From positions 372,001-436,000 of the forward strand of contig NZ_NEHO01000002.1 of NCBI RefSeq assembly GCF_002113375.1: a DNA stretch of 64,000 nucleotides. Direction: 5' to 3'. The DNA comes from Pseudomonas sp. R37(2017) (lineage in GTDB: Bacteria > Pseudomonadota > Gammaproteobacteria > Pseudomonadales > Pseudomonadaceae). Under the pieces are notes generated by a model. It was not told the origin of the DNA. It searched no databases and saw only the letters and a list, made by a program, of their open reading frames with translations. Positions 18,906-28,410 of this stretch are shown here, piece after piece. Every line of letters starts with the position of its first letter. The first letter of the stretch is position 1. Made by a program: the position numbers and the translations under genes.

Positions 18906-19009
18906 TGTGGGAGCGAGCTTGCTCCGGGCGGCGATCCGACGAAAGCGGTGTATCAGTCGAGATTGATTTCAACTGACAGTCCGCTATCGCGAGCAGGCTC
19001 GCTCCCACA
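18906..19009. repeat. REP doublet, left unit degenerate
   Basis: The left unit begins TGTGGGAGCGAGCTTGCTCC but lacks the CGCGA end; the right unit is intact (TCGCGAGCAGGCTCGCTCCCACA). It is longer than the 90-bp class because of extra bases on the degenerate side. Confidence 0.78.
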
Positions 19010-19047
19010 GTTGTTTTGTCTGCCCGCAAACAGGTGGGCAGATTGGC

Positions 19048-19722
19048 TTACTCAGCGCGCAGGGTCTTCACGCCTTCGCTCGTACCCAACAGCAGCAGGT
19101 CCGCCGGACGCGCCGCGAACAAACCATTGGTGACCACGCCGACGATCGCATTGATCTGCGTCTCCAGTTCCACTGGATTGGTGATCTGCATGTTGAATAC
19201 GTCGAGGATGATGTTGCCGTTGTCGGTCAGCACGCCCTCACGGTAAACCGGATCGCCGCCGAGCTTCACCAGCTCGCGGGCCACGTGGCTGCGGGCCATC
19301 GGGATCACCTCCACCGGCAGTGGGAACGTGCCGAGGACCGGTACCAGTTTGCTGGCGTCGGCGATGCAGATGAACGTCTTGGCCACCGCCGCGACAATCT
19401 TCTCGCGGGTCAGGGCAGCGCCACCGCCCTTGATCAGGTTCAGGTGCTCGTCGCTTTCATCGGCGCCGTCGATGTAGAACTCCAGGTCGCTGACGGTGTT
19501 CAGCTCATACACCGGAATCCCGTGGCCCTTGAGGCGCGCGGCGGTGGCTTCGGAGCTGGCGACGGCGCCATCGAATGCGCTCTTGTGCCGGGCCAGTGCA
19601 TCGATGAAGCAGTTGGCGGTGGAGCCGGTGCCGACCCCGACGATGCTCTTGTCGTCGAGTTTCGGAAGGATGAAGTCGACGGCGGCCTGTGCCACTGCCT
19701 GTTTGAGTTGATCCTGGTTCAT
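19048..19722 (-). CDS. rpiA: Ribose-5-phosphate isomerase A
   Basis: 224-residue enzyme that interconverts ribose-5-phosphate and ribulose-5-phosphate in the non-oxidative pentose phosphate pathway. Diagnostic segments are [15 protein letters not shown] (phosphate loop), the catalytic [31 protein letters not shown] with Asp and Lys, and [12 protein letters not shown]. The length is normal for the family. The start is ATG 19722; the longer open frame upstream has no good ribosome site and runs into a REP doublet. It is transcribed away from ilvA, as rpiA and ilvA1 are neighbours in P. aeruginosa. Confidence 0.97.
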   Translation of the reverse strand: MNQDQLKQAVAQAAVDFILPKLDDKSIVGVGTGSTANCFIDALARHKSAFDGAVASSEATAARLKGHGIPVYELNTVSDLEFYIDGADESDEHLNLIKGGGAALTREKIVAAVAKTFICIADASKLVPVLGTFPLPVEVIPMARSHVARELVKLGGDPVYREGVLTDNGNIILDVFNMQITNPVELETQINAIVGVVTNGLFAARPADLLLLGTSEGVKTLRAE

Positions 19723-19820
19723 GCGGGCTCCGGGGTGCCAAGGAGAGAACGAAAGGCCGGCATTATAGGCTTCGGGGCGGGGGAAGGTCATTGCCCGATT
19801 GGCGGGCCGCAATCGATACC

Positions 19821-19920
19821 TGTAGGAGCGAGCATGCTCGCGATGGTCGTCAACGATAACGCTGGCGACCTGACACCCCGCGGTGTCTGATCCTCCATCG
19901 CGAGCATGCTCGCTCCTGCA
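19821..19920. repeat. REP doublet (100-bp class)
   Basis: TGTAGGAGCGAGCATGCTCGCGA with an inverse copy; the last base triplet of the right unit is TGCA rather than TACA. The spacer starts TGGTCGTCAACGATAACGC. It is in the rpiA/ilvA divergent gap. Confidence 0.88.
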
Positions 19921-19994
19921 CACAGGGTGGTCGCATGAGTAAAAGCCGGGTTAGACTCCATGGTCCTGCCCAACCCGCTCAGTGATGCTTTCCG

Positions 19995-21509
19995 ATGCTT
20001 GAACAGTACGTCAAAAAGATCCTCACCTCGCGCGTTTATGACGTTGCCGTAGAAACCCCATTGCAGACTGCCCGCCAGCTCTCCGAGCGGCTGGGCAACA
20101 GTATTTGGCTCAAGCGCGAAGACTTGCAGCCGGTGTACTCGTTCAAGATTCGCGGCGCCTACAACAAGTTGACCCAGTTGAGCGACGAAGAGCGCGCTCG
20201 CGGCGTGGTCACCGCGTCGGCGGGCAACCATGCCCAAGGCCTGGCCCTGGCGGCCAAGGTACTGGGTGTGAAAGCGACCATTGTCATGCCCAAGACTACT
20301 CCGGAGATCAAGGTCGAAGGCGTGCGCTCCCGTGGCGGTAAAGTGGTGCTGCATGGCGATTCGTTCCCGGAAGCGCTGGCGTACTCGCTGAAACTGGTCG
20401 ATGAAAAAGGCTACGTCTACATTCACCCCTACGACGATCCCCACACCATTGCCGGGCAGGGCACCGTGGCCATGGAGATCCTGCGCCAGCACCCGCAGCC
20501 ATTGGACGCGATTTTCGTCCCTGTGGGCGGCGGCGGTCTGATCGCCGGTATTGCGGCCTACGTCAAATACCTGCGTCCGGACATCAAGATCATCGGTGTG
20601 GAGCCGGATGACTCCAACTGCCTGCAAGCGGCCATGGCCGCGGGCGAGCGCGTGGTGTTGCCGACCGTGGGCATCTTCGCCGACGGCGTCGCGGTGGCGC
20701 AGATCGGCCAGCACACCTTCGACATCTGCAAAGACCATGTCGATGAAGTGATTACCGTCAGCACCGACGAAATCTGTGCGGCCATCAAGGATATCTACGA
20801 CGATACCCGCTCGATCACCGAACCTGCCGGCGCCTTGGGCGTGGCCGGGATCAAGAAGTATGTCGAGCAGCGCGGCGTCAGTGGCCAGACCTTCGTCGCC
20901 ATCGACTCCGGGGCCAACGTCAACTTCGACCGCCTGCGTCACGTCGCCGAGCGCGCGGAGCTGGGTGAGGGCCGCGAAGCCATCATCGCCGTGACCATTC
21001 CCGAGAAACCGGGCAGCTTCAAGGCGTTCTGCGAGGCCATCGGCAAGCGCCAGATCACCGAATTCAACTACCGCTACAACACCGGCAGCGAAGCGCACAT
21101 CTTTGTCGGCGTGCAGACGCACCCGGAAAACGACCCGCGCAGCGCACTGATCGCCAGCCTGAGCGAGCAAGGCTTCCCGGTGCTGGACCTGACCGACAAC
21201 GAACTGGCCAAGCTGCACATCCGTCATATGGTCGGTGGGCGTGCGGCGCATGTGGTCGATGAAGTGATCCTGCGTTTCGAATTCCCGGAGCGTCCGGGCG
21301 CGCTGTTCAACTTCCTCAACAAGCTGGGCGGGCGCTGGAACATCTCGATGTTCCATTACCGCAACCATGGCGCCGCCGATGGTCGTGTCGTCGCGGGCCT
21401 GCAAGTGCCTCACGACGAGCGCCATCTGGTGCCGGCGGCGCTGGAAGAAATCGGTTACCCGTACTGGGACGAAAGCGATAACCCGGCCTATCAGCTGTTT
21501 CTTGGCTGA
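19995..21509 (+). CDS. ilvA: Threonine dehydratase, biosynthetic
   Basis: 504-residue PLP enzyme that deaminates threonine to 2-oxobutyrate, the entry to isoleucine synthesis. The PLP lysine is in YSFKIRGAYNK, the phosphate-binding glycine loop is VPVGGGGLIAGIA, and SAGNHAQG contacts the substrate. The C-terminal third holds two ACT-like domains for isoleucine/valine feedback (EKPGSFKAFCEAIGKR and ERPGALFNFLNKLGGRWNISMFHYR), which marks the biosynthetic type. The length is close to that of E. coli IlvA. Together with ilvD in this window it belongs to branched-chain amino acid synthesis, but the two are not in one operon. Confidence 0.96.
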   Translation: MLEQYVKKILTSRVYDVAVETPLQTARQLSERLGNSIWLKREDLQPVYSFKIRGAYNKLTQLSDEERARGVVTASAGNHAQGLALAAKVLGVKATIVMPKTTPEIKVEGVRSRGGKVVLHGDSFPEALAYSLKLVDEKGYVYIHPYDDPHTIAGQGTVAMEILRQHPQPLDAIFVPVGGGGLIAGIAAYVKYLRPDIKIIGVEPDDSNCLQAAMAAGERVVLPTVGIFADGVAVAQIGQHTFDICKDHVDEVITVSTDEICAAIKDIYDDTRSITEPAGALGVAGIKKYVEQRGVSGQTFVAIDSGANVNFDRLRHVAERAELGEGREAIIAVTIPEKPGSFKAFCEAIGKRQITEFNYRYNTGSEAHIFVGVQTHPENDPRSALIASLSEQGFPVLDLTDNELAKLHIRHMVGGRAAHVVDEVILRFEFPERPGALFNFLNKLGGRWNISMFHYRNHGAADGRVVAGLQVPHDERHLVPAALEEIGYPYWDESDNPAYQLFLG

Positions 21510-21548
21510 GGGGCTACGCTGATGGGCAGGCAATAAGGAAATCTGACA

Positions 21549-21974
21549 ATGGAAACGTTAACTGCCCTGAAAGCGGCGCACATGGTGGCAACCGTTGTGC
21601 TGCTGGCTTGTGCGCTGGGGCTGGGCGTCTGGGTTTTGCTTGCGCGGCGCAAGGGTGATGCGACGGCGGGTAGTCGTACCTTGCAGCGGCCAAGGGTGTT
21701 CGTCTGGCTGCTGATGGGGTTGGCGCTGCTGAGTATGCCGTTCACCGGCTGGTGGATGGTGCATCTGGTGGGTTGGCCGCTGGGGCAGACCTGGTTGCTG
21801 GCCTCCAGCGTGCTGTACACCGTGGCGGCGCTGGCGTGGTTCTGGTTGCTGGTGCGACTGAACAAGCTGCGCAAGGCGCCGGGCAGCGTCGGTAAGTTCA
21901 GTTTTGCTTTGGCGTTGTTCAGCTTTGTCTGCTTTATCGCGATTGCCGGGTTGATGGGGGCCAAACCAGTCTAA
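21549..21974 (+). CDS. Small integral membrane protein, DUF2269-like
   Basis: 141-residue protein with four predicted membrane helices: about residues 10-30, 52-74, 80-104 and 114-137. A conserved-looking segment LKAAHMVATVVLLACALGLG starts the first helix, and His11 in it is the type of residue seen in haem- or metal-binding membrane proteins. The composition suggests the DUF2269/predicted integral membrane family. It begins 39 bases after ilvA and may be read through from it. Function is unknown. Confidence 0.72.
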   Translation: METLTALKAAHMVATVVLLACALGLGVWVLLARRKGDATAGSRTLQRPRVFVWLLMGLALLSMPFTGWWMVHLVGWPLGQTWLLASSVLYTVAALAWFWLLVRLNKLRKAPGSVGKFSFALALFSFVCFIAIAGLMGAKPV

Positions 21975-21991
21975 GGCCATTGCCCCATCCC

Positions 21992-22091
21992 TGTAGGAGC
22001 GAGCAAGCTCGCGATGGAGGATCAGACACCCCGGGGTGTCAGGCCGCCCGCGTTATCGTTGACGACCATCGCGAGCATGCTCGCTCCTACA
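21992..22091. repeat. REP doublet (100-bp class), inverted spacer
   Basis: The ends are TGTAGGAGCGAGC and GCTCGCTCCTACA; the spacer is the reverse complement of that in other 100-bp copies (contains GCGTTATCGTTGACGACC). It lies between converging genes. Confidence 0.9.
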
Positions 22092-22103
22092 GGGGGGCGG
22101 TGA

Positions 22104-22760
22104 TCAGTCGCGCAGACTGATCACCGGCCAGCCGCGCTTCTCGGCCTCGGCCCGCAGGTTCGGGTCCGGATCAACCGCCACCGGATTCGTCACCTGCTCC
22201 AGCAGCGGCAGGTCATTCATCGAGTCGCTATAGAAGTAGCTGTCTTCCAGCGTGTATCCGGTTTCTTCCAGCCAGCGATTCAGGCGCGTCACTTTGCCTT
22301 CACGGAAGCACGGCACGTCGGTGCTGCGCCCGGTATAGCGGCCGTCGACCATTTCGCATTCGGTGGCGATCAGGGTTTCGACGCCCAGGCGCGTGGCAAT
22401 TGGCCCGGTGACGAAGCGATTGGTCGCGGTGATGATCACCAGTTTGTCGCCGGCGGCACGGTGCCTGGCCAGCAAGTCGATGGCCTTGGGCAGGATGATC
22501 GGTTCGATGCAGTCGCGCATGTAATCGCTGTGCCACAGATCCAGCGTGGCCATTTCGGTGCGACCGAGGACTTCCAGGCAGAAGTTCAGGTAAGCGGCGT
22601 TATCCAGTTTTCCGGCCAGGTAATCCTGGTAGAACGCATCGTTGCGAGTCTTGTAGGCGACGGCGTCGAGGAAGCCGCGCTCGCACAGGTAATCGCCCCA
22701 AGCGTGATCGCTGTCACCGCCCAGAAGGGTGTTGTCCAAATCGAATAAAGCCAGGCGCAT
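22104..22760 (-). CDS. HAD-IB family phosphatase
   Basis: 218-residue cytoplasmic phosphatase. Motif I is [17 protein letters not shown] (Asp7 nucleophile, Asp9 acid), motif II is VIITATNRF, and motif III/IV is [17 protein letters not shown]. The helical cap between motifs I and II marks subclass IB, the group of SerB-like phosphoserine phosphatases and histidinol-phosphatases. The position upstream of and divergent from rppH is the same as in P. aeruginosa. The substrate is unknown; a small phosphomonoester is expected. Confidence 0.86.
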   Translation of the reverse strand: MRLALFDLDNTLLGGDSDHAWGDYLCERGFLDAVAYKTRNDAFYQDYLAGKLDNAAYLNFCLEVLGRTEMATLDLWHSDYMRDCIEPIILPKAIDLLARHRAAGDKLVIITATNRFVTGPIATRLGVETLIATECEMVDGRYTGRSTDVPCFREGKVTRLNRWLEETGYTLEDSYFYSDSMNDLPLLEQVTNPVAVDPDPNLRAEAEKRGWPVISLRD

Positions 22761-22903
22761 TGCAGTTACCCGCTGAAAAGTCAGTAAAAAGGCGACAAGA
22801 ATACGGTCTTTTCACAAGAGTGCACATAAGGTAGGAACCTTCGTTGCCGCCTTCACAACCTTTATGGAACAATGCGGCGACATGCGTTTGCGAGGTTGTT
22901 GCC

Positions 22904-23383
22904 GTGATCGACCCCGATGGTTTTCGCCCCAATGTCGGGATCATTCTGACGAATGACGCCGGCCAGGTGCTATGGGCTCGCCGAATCAATCAAGATGCCT
23001 GGCAGTTTCCACAGGGAGGAATCAACCCCGAAGAGACGCCGGAAGACGCCTTGTACCGCGAGTTGAACGAAGAAGTGGGCCTGGAGCGCGAAGATGTTGA
23101 AATTCTCGCCTGCACCCGGGGCTGGTTGCGCTATCGTTTGCCGCAACGTCTGGTACGTACCCACAGCCAACCGCTGTGCATCGGCCAGAAACAGAAATGG
23201 TTTCTCCTGCGCCTGGTCTCCAACGAACAGCGGGTGCGGATGGATTTGACCGGTAAACCGGAATTCGATGGCTGGCGCTGGGTCAGCTATTGGTATCCGT
23301 TGGGCCAGGTGGTGACATTCAAGCGCGAGGTGTATCGACGCGCTCTCAAAGAGCTTGCCCCGCGCCTTTTAGCGCGCGACTGA
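22904..23383 (+). CDS. rppH: RNA pyrophosphohydrolase
   Basis: 159-residue Nudix enzyme that removes pyrophosphate from the 5' end of mRNA, which triggers decay by RNase E. The Nudix box runs from Gly38 to Leu60 ([20 protein letters not shown] and VGL). The start is GTG at 22904, giving [15 protein letters not shown], with GAGG eight bases upstream; this gives the normal family length, whereas the open frame further upstream does not match the family. ptsP follows after 22 bases, the usual rppH-ptsP operon of gamma-proteobacteria. Confidence 0.95.
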   Translation: MIDPDGFRPNVGIILTNDAGQVLWARRINQDAWQFPQGGINPEETPEDALYRELNEEVGLEREDVEILACTRGWLRYRLPQRLVRTHSQPLCIGQKQKWFLLRLVSNEQRVRMDLTGKPEFDGWRWVSYWYPLGQVVTFKREVYRRALKELAPRLLARD

Positions 23384-23405
23384 CGACGGAGTTCGACCCC
23401 GAGCC

Positions 23406-25685
23406 ATGCTCAATACGCTGCGCAAGATCGTCCAGGAAGTTAACTCCGCCAAGGATCTCAAGGCGGCGTTGGGGATTATTGTGTTGCGCGTCAAAGAGGC
23501 CATGGGCAGCCAGGTCTGCTCGGTCTACCTGCTTGATCCGGAGACCAACCGTTTCGTGCTGATGGCCACCGAGGGCTTGAACAAGCGCTCGATCGGCAAG
23601 GTCAGCATGGCACCCAACGAAGGTCTGGTTGGCCTGGTCGGTACGCGCGAAGAACCCCTGAACCTCGAAAACGCCGCGGATCACCCGCGCTACCGCTACT
23701 TCGCCGAAACCGGCGAAGAGCGCTTCGCCTCGTTCCTCGGCGCACCGATCATTCACCACCGCCGCGTTGTCGGCGTGTTGGTTATCCAGCAAAAGGAGCG
23801 CCGCCAGTTCGATGAAGGTGAAGAAGCCTTCCTCGTGACCATGAGTGCGCAACTCGCCGGCGTTATTGCCCACGCCGAAGCCACCGGTTCGATCCGCGGT
23901 CTCGGTCGTCAGGGCAAGGGCATCCAGGAAGCCAAGTTCATCGGCGTGCCGGGTTCGCCGGGTGCCGCAGTCGGTACGGCGGTGGTCATGCTGCCTCCGG
24001 CTGACCTGGACGTGGTGCCGGACAAGTCCATCAGCGACATCGACGCCGAACTCAAGCTGTTCAAGACCGCCATCGAAGGCGTACGCGCCGACATGCGCGC
24101 GTTGTCCGCCAAGCTCGCTACGCAGTTGCGCCCGGAAGAACGGGCGCTGTTCGACGTCTACCTGATGATGCTCGACGATGCCGCGCTGGGCAGCGAAGTC
24201 ACCACGGTGATCAAGACCGGCCAGTGGGCCCAGGGCGCGTTGCGCCAGGTGGTCACCGATCACGTCAACCGTTTCGAATTGATGGACGACGCCTACCTGC
24301 GCGAGCGCGCCTCGGACGTCAAGGACCTCGGTCGACGCCTGCTGGCTTACTTGCAGGAAGAGCGCCAGCAAACCCTGGTCTACCCCGACAACACCATTCT
24401 GGTCAGCGAAGAACTGACGCCGGCGATGCTCGGCGAGGTGCCGGAAGGCAAGCTGGCCGGCCTGGTGTCGGTGCTCGGCTCCGGCAACTCCCACGTCGCC
24501 ATCCTGGCGCGGGCCATGGGCATCCCGACGGTGATGGGCCTGGTTGACTTGCCGTACTCCAAGGTCGACGGCATCCAGATGATCGTCGACGGCTATCACG
24601 GCGAGGTCTACACCAACCCGAGCGACGTGCTGCGCAAGCAGTTCGCCGAGGTCGTCGAGGAAGAGAAACAACTGGCCCTCGGCCTGGATGCGCTGCGCGA
24701 TCTGCCGTGCGTGACGGTCGATGGCCACCGCATGCCGCTTTGGGTCAACACCGGCCTGCTGGCGGATGTGGCGCGCGCGCAGAAGCGTGGGGCCGAAGGC
24801 GTTGGCCTGTACCGCACCGAAGTGCCGTTCATGATCAACCAGCGTTTCCCGAGTGAAAAGGAACAGTTGGCGATCTACCGCGAACAACTGGCCGCATTCC
24901 ACCCGCAACCGGTGACCATGCGGACCCTGGACATCGGCGGCGACAAATCGCTGTCGTACTTCCCGATCAAGGAAGACAACCCGTTCCTCGGCTGGCGCGG
25001 CATTCGCGTCACCCTTGATCACCCGGAAATTTTCCTGGTACAGACCCGTGCCATGCTCAAGGCCAGTGAAGGTTTGAACAACCTGCGCATCCTGCTGCCG
25101 ATGATTTCCGGCACCCACGAGCTGGAGGAGGCCCTGCACCTGATCCACCGTGCCTGGGGCGAAGTGCGTGACGAGGGCTGTGACATACCGATGCCGCCGG
25201 TCGGCGTGATGATCGAGATTCCGGCGGCGGTGTATCAGACCAAAGAGCTGGCGCGGCAGGTGGATTTCCTGTCGGTTGGCTCCAACGACCTGACCCAGTA
25301 CCTGTTGGCCGTGGATCGCAACAACCCGCGGGTGGCCGATCTATACGACTACCTGCACCCGGCGGTGCTGCAAGCCCTGCAAACCGTCGTGCGCGACGCT
25401 CATGCCGAAGGCAAGCCGGTGAGCATCTGCGGCGAAATGGCCGGTGACCCGGCGGCGGCGGTGCTGTTGATGGCGATGGGTTTCGACAGCCTGTCGATGA
25501 ACGCCACCAACTTGCCGAAAGTGAAGTGGATGCTGCGTCAGATCAACCTGAGCAAGGCCAGGGAATTGCTGGAGGAACTGATGACCATCGACAACCCGCA
25601 AGTGATTCACAGCTCGTTGCAGCTGGCGCTGAAGAACCTCGGGCTGGCGCGGATGATCAATCCGGCGGCGATCAAGACGCTCTGA
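23406..25685 (+). CDS. ptsP: Phosphoenolpyruvate-protein phosphotransferase PtsP (EI-Ntr)
   Basis: 759-residue first enzyme of the nitrogen phosphotransferase system. It takes phosphate from PEP and passes it to NPr and then EIIA-Ntr, linking nitrogen status to potassium and other regulation. An N-terminal GAF domain (about residues 15-160; SQVCSVYLLDPETNRFVLMA, GVLVIQQKE) senses small molecules. The phosphohistidine is His363 in GSGNSHVAILARAMG, and the C-terminal PEP-binding barrel has GLYRTEVPFMI and VGSNDLTQYLLAVDRNN. It is co-transcribed with rppH. Confidence 0.96.
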   Translation: MLNTLRKIVQEVNSAKDLKAALGIIVLRVKEAMGSQVCSVYLLDPETNRFVLMATEGLNKRSIGKVSMAPNEGLVGLVGTREEPLNLENAADHPRYRYFAETGEERFASFLGAPIIHHRRVVGVLVIQQKERRQFDEGEEAFLVTMSAQLAGVIAHAEATGSIRGLGRQGKGIQEAKFIGVPGSPGAAVGTAVVMLPPADLDVVPDKSISDIDAELKLFKTAIEGVRADMRALSAKLATQLRPEERALFDVYLMMLDDAALGSEVTTVIKTGQWAQGALRQVVTDHVNRFELMDDAYLRERASDVKDLGRRLLAYLQEERQQTLVYPDNTILVSEELTPAMLGEVPEGKLAGLVSVLGSGNSHVAILARAMGIPTVMGLVDLPYSKVDGIQMIVDGYHGEVYTNPSDVLRKQFAEVVEEEKQLALGLDALRDLPCVTVDGHRMPLWVNTGLLADVARAQKRGAEGVGLYRTEVPFMINQRFPSEKEQLAIYREQLAAFHPQPVTMRTLDIGGDKSLSYFPIKEDNPFLGWRGIRVTLDHPEIFLVQTRAMLKASEGLNNLRILLPMISGTHELEEALHLIHRAWGEVRDEGCDIPMPPVGVMIEIPAAVYQTKELARQVDFLSVGSNDLTQYLLAVDRNNPRVADLYDYLHPAVLQALQTVVRDAHAEGKPVSICGEMAGDPAAAVLLMAMGFDSLSMNATNLPKVKWMLRQINLSKARELLEELMTIDNPQVIHSSLQLALKNLGLARMINPAAIKTL

Positions 25686-25701
25686 AACGCTGATGGCGCC
25701 A

Positions 25702-25762
25702 TCGCGAGCTTGCTCGCTCCTACAGGCGACGCAAATCCCTGTAGGAGCGAGCAAGCTCGCGA
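25702..25762. repeat. REP doublet, compact outward arrangement
   Basis: TCGCGAGCTTGCTCGCTCCTACA followed closely by TGTAGGAGCGAGCAAGCTCGCGA; 61 bp in all. It is between converging ptsP and the NRDE gene. Confidence 0.88.
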
Positions 25763-25787
25763 TGAGGCCAGTCCAGGCAACACAAGA

Positions 25788-26534
25788 CTAAAGCCTGATC
25801 TCCACCTCCCCAAGATGCCCACCAAACGGCCCGAAACTCCTTTCGACCAAATGCCGTGAACCGTCCGCCTGCACAATCAACGCCGTACTCGCTCGCGTCC
25901 CATAACTCTGGCTGGCAATGAACACGCTCGACAACAGCGTTTCCGTGGCGAGCCCCACTCCGGTATCCGGCAGCTCGGCAAGCGGCGCGGTCTGCGCATC
26001 GCTCAACAGCGCCAGCAGCGCCTGGGGGCGCGGATCATCCAGCACCTCGCTCAGTGCCGCCTTGGCCTTGAGCAATTTCGGCCACGGCGTGTCCAGCCCG
26101 GCATTGGATAGCCCGTAGAGTCCAGGGGCCAGCATAACCGCTTTCGATTCCCGTTGATTGAAGTGCCAAAGCTCATGGGTATTGCCGACCAGCAGGTTAA
26201 AGCCACCATATTCCAGCGAACGGTCGACAACGTCGGCTAAATAGTCGTCAATTGACATTTCCCCGGTGAGAAAGCGTGCGACCAGCTCCCCGCGAGACTT
26301 GCGCCCTGGCGGTCGATGGGGGTCGCGGATGTTGGTCAGCGCCGCAAAACGTCCGTTGGCACCGACGCCGAGCCAGGTGCCCCCGGCCTCGAGGTCGCGC
26401 CCCGCATGGACGTGCGGTGCTTCGGGCCAGGGTGCCAGAGGCAGGCTGGGGCGGGCATAGAACTCATCGCGATTGGCCGCCACGACCAGCGGTCTGGCAT
26501 GGCCCGGGCGCCAGGCAAAAACAATCAGGCACAT
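25788..26534 (-). CDS. NRDE family protein (TANGO2-like)
   Basis: 248-residue protein beginning MCLIVFAWRPGHARPLVVAANRDEF: Cys2 directly after the initiator and the NRDE motif at 21-24 define the family. Further conserved blocks are GTWLGVGANGRFAALTNIR and YGGFNLLVGN, with TALIVQADG near the end. The N-terminal Cys suggests an Ntn-hydrolase-like fold in which Cys2 would become the nucleophile, though activity is not established for the family. The eukaryotic relative TANGO2 is linked to haem or lipid handling. No operon partners. Confidence 0.85.
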   Translation of the reverse strand: MCLIVFAWRPGHARPLVVAANRDEFYARPSLPLAPWPEAPHVHAGRDLEAGGTWLGVGANGRFAALTNIRDPHRPPGRKSRGELVARFLTGEMSIDDYLADVVDRSLEYGGFNLLVGNTHELWHFNQRESKAVMLAPGLYGLSNAGLDTPWPKLLKAKAALSEVLDDPRPQALLALLSDAQTAPLAELPDTGVGLATETLLSSVFIASQSYGTRASTALIVQADGSRHLVERSFGPFGGHLGEVEIRL

Positions 26535-26668
26535 CAGGCAGTCCTTGTGTGTTTTTTGCTCACTCTACGCAGACATCGCTCATCGATCCATCGCCTTGCA
26601 CAGTGGAGCTTTTGGCCATGCATCCGTTACCATGCCGCTCCGGTTTTGGGGATGCGGGCGCGACGACC

Positions 26669-27451
26669 ATGGAATTTCTGCTCTATCTGGCGCTCGGCGC
26701 CTGTGCAGGTGTGCTCGCCGGGCTGTTTGGCGTGGGTGGCGGGATCATCATCGTCCCGGTGCTGGTATTGAGCTTCAAGGCCCAAGGGTTCGATCCGTCG
26801 ATTCTCACGCACCTGGCGGTGGGGACGTCCCTGGCGACGATCATCTTTACCTCGGTCAACGCGGTACGCGAGCATCACCGCCGTGGCGCCGTGCGCTGGC
26901 CGATCTTCATGTGGATGACCGTCGGCATTCTGATCGGTGCCGGGTTTGGCGCGCTGACGGCCGAAGCGATTTCCGGCCCCAACCTGCAGAAACTCATTGG
27001 TGTATTCGCCCTGGTGATCGCCGCTCAGCTGGCGCTGGACGTCAAACCCAAGGCCAGCCGAGCCGTGCCGGGTAAACTCGGTCTGACCGCGGCCGGTAGC
27101 GTGATTGGCTGGGCGTCGGCCATTTTCGGCATTGGCGGCGGTTCGTTGACCGTGCCGTTCCTGACCTGGCGCAGCGTGCCGATGCAGCAAGCCGTGGCCA
27201 CTTCATCGGCCTGCGGTCTGCCCATTGCCCTGGCCAGTGCATTAAGTTTCATGATTCTGGGCTGGCACGAACCGTTGCTCCCGGCCCATAGTCTCGGTTT
27301 CATTTATTTGCCGGCGTTGCTGGGCATTGCCCTGACCAGCATGGTGTTCGCCCGCCTTGGCGCGCGATTGGCCCACAGGTTGTCGCCGAAGTTGCTGAAA
27401 CGGCTGTTTGCCGCTTTGCTGTTCTGCGTGGGCCTGAACTTTCTAGTCTGA
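26669..27451 (+). CDS. TauE/SafE-type sulfite exporter family membrane protein
   Basis: 260-residue inner-membrane protein with about eight helices in two related halves. The first half has GVLAGLFGVGGGIIIVPVLVL and the second has WASAIFGIGGGSLTVPFLTW: the paired G(V/I)GGG(I/S) motifs of the TauE/SafE family. These exporters move small organosulfur or organic anions such as sulfite and sulfoacetate. The start is ATG 26669, which gives the normal N-terminus MEFLLYLALG; ATG 26618, with GGAG upstream, is in frame and would add 17 residues. Substrate not determinable. Confidence 0.87.
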   Translation: MEFLLYLALGACAGVLAGLFGVGGGIIIVPVLVLSFKAQGFDPSILTHLAVGTSLATIIFTSVNAVREHHRRGAVRWPIFMWMTVGILIGAGFGALTAEAISGPNLQKLIGVFALVIAAQLALDVKPKASRAVPGKLGLTAAGSVIGWASAIFGIGGGSLTVPFLTWRSVPMQQAVATSSACGLPIALASALSFMILGWHEPLLPAHSLGFIYLPALLGIALTSMVFARLGARLAHRLSPKLLKRLFAALLFCVGLNFLV

Positions 27452-27548
27452 AGCATCTGCTCTGACGGGCAGCGCAATCCTGGCTTAATCCTGAGGTGGC
27501 AGCGTCGCCCGGGAATTTTTAAGATTTGAACGCTAACGAGGAGTCGCA

Positions 27549-28361
27549 ATGCTGCCTTACCCGCAGATCGACCCGGTGGCCCTGGCCATCGGTCCGCTGA
27601 AAATCCACTGGTACGGTCTGATGTACCTGATCGGCATCGGCGGCGCCTGGCTGCTGGCGTCCCGCCGGTTGAACCGTTTCGACCCCACCTGGACCAAGGA
27701 GAAACTCTCCGACATGGTGTTCTGGATGTCGATGGGGGTGATTGTCGGCGGACGACTGGGTTACGTGCTGTTCTACGATCTGGGCGCTTATCTGGCCAAC
27801 CCGACACTGATTTTCGAAGTGTGGAAGGGTGGCATGTCGTTCCACGGTGGTTTCATCGGTGTGATGTTGGCGGCGTTGTGGTTCGGTAAAAAGAACAACA
27901 AGTCGTTTTTCCAACTGATGGATTTCGTGGCACCGATGGTGCCGATTGGCCTGGGTGCCGGGCGCATTGGCAACTTCATCAACGCCGAGTTGTGGGGCAA
28001 GCCGACCGACGTGCCGTGGGCGATGATCTTCCCGCCGTTCAGCGACCCGGCGCAGTTGCCGCGCCACCCGTCGCAGCTGTACCAGTTCGCCCTCGAAGGC
28101 GTGGCGCTGTTCCTGATCCTCTGGCTGTTCTCGCGCAAGCCACGGCCGACCATGGCGGTTTCCGGCATGTTCGCGCTGTTCTACGGAATCTTCCGTTTCA
28201 TCGTCGAGTTCGTCCGCGTACCGGACGCGCAACTGGGCTATCTGGCCTGGAACTGGCTGACCATGGGGCAGGTGCTGTGCGTGCCGATGATCCTCGGCGG
28301 CCTGCTCCTGATCTGGCTGGCGTATCACCGCGCTCCGGCGGCTCCAGCGGCAGCCGTATAA
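27549..28361 (+). CDS. lgt: Prolipoprotein diacylglyceryl transferase
   Basis: 270-residue inner-membrane enzyme that transfers diacylglycerol from phosphatidylglycerol to the lipobox cysteine of prolipoproteins. It shows about seven helices, the essential His in [11 protein letters not shown], and the signature [21 protein letters not shown]. The ATG is preceded by ACGAGGAG. thyA follows after 49 bases, the common lgt-thyA pairing of gamma-proteobacteria, and the two probably share a message. Confidence 0.96.
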   Translation: MLPYPQIDPVALAIGPLKIHWYGLMYLIGIGGAWLLASRRLNRFDPTWTKEKLSDMVFWMSMGVIVGGRLGYVLFYDLGAYLANPTLIFEVWKGGMSFHGGFIGVMLAALWFGKKNNKSFFQLMDFVAPMVPIGLGAGRIGNFINAELWGKPTDVPWAMIFPPFSDPAQLPRHPSQLYQFALEGVALFLILWLFSRKPRPTMAVSGMFALFYGIFRFIVEFVRVPDAQLGYLAWNWLTMGQVLCVPMILGGLLLIWLAYHRAPAAPAAAV

Positions 28362-28410
28362 AATTCGAACCCCGCGGCGATGGCTGCGGGTTCAAGGACA
28401 CAGGTAATTC

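Noticed and set aside
19788..21533. Minus-strand open frame over ilvA and the neighbouring REP doublet
   Set aside because: Antisense to threonine dehydratase; no start signal; partly made of REP sequence.
28362..28410. Hairpin between lgt and thyA as a terminator
   Set aside because: A GAACCC/GGGTTC stem is present but imperfect, without T-run, and the two genes are normally co-transcribed.
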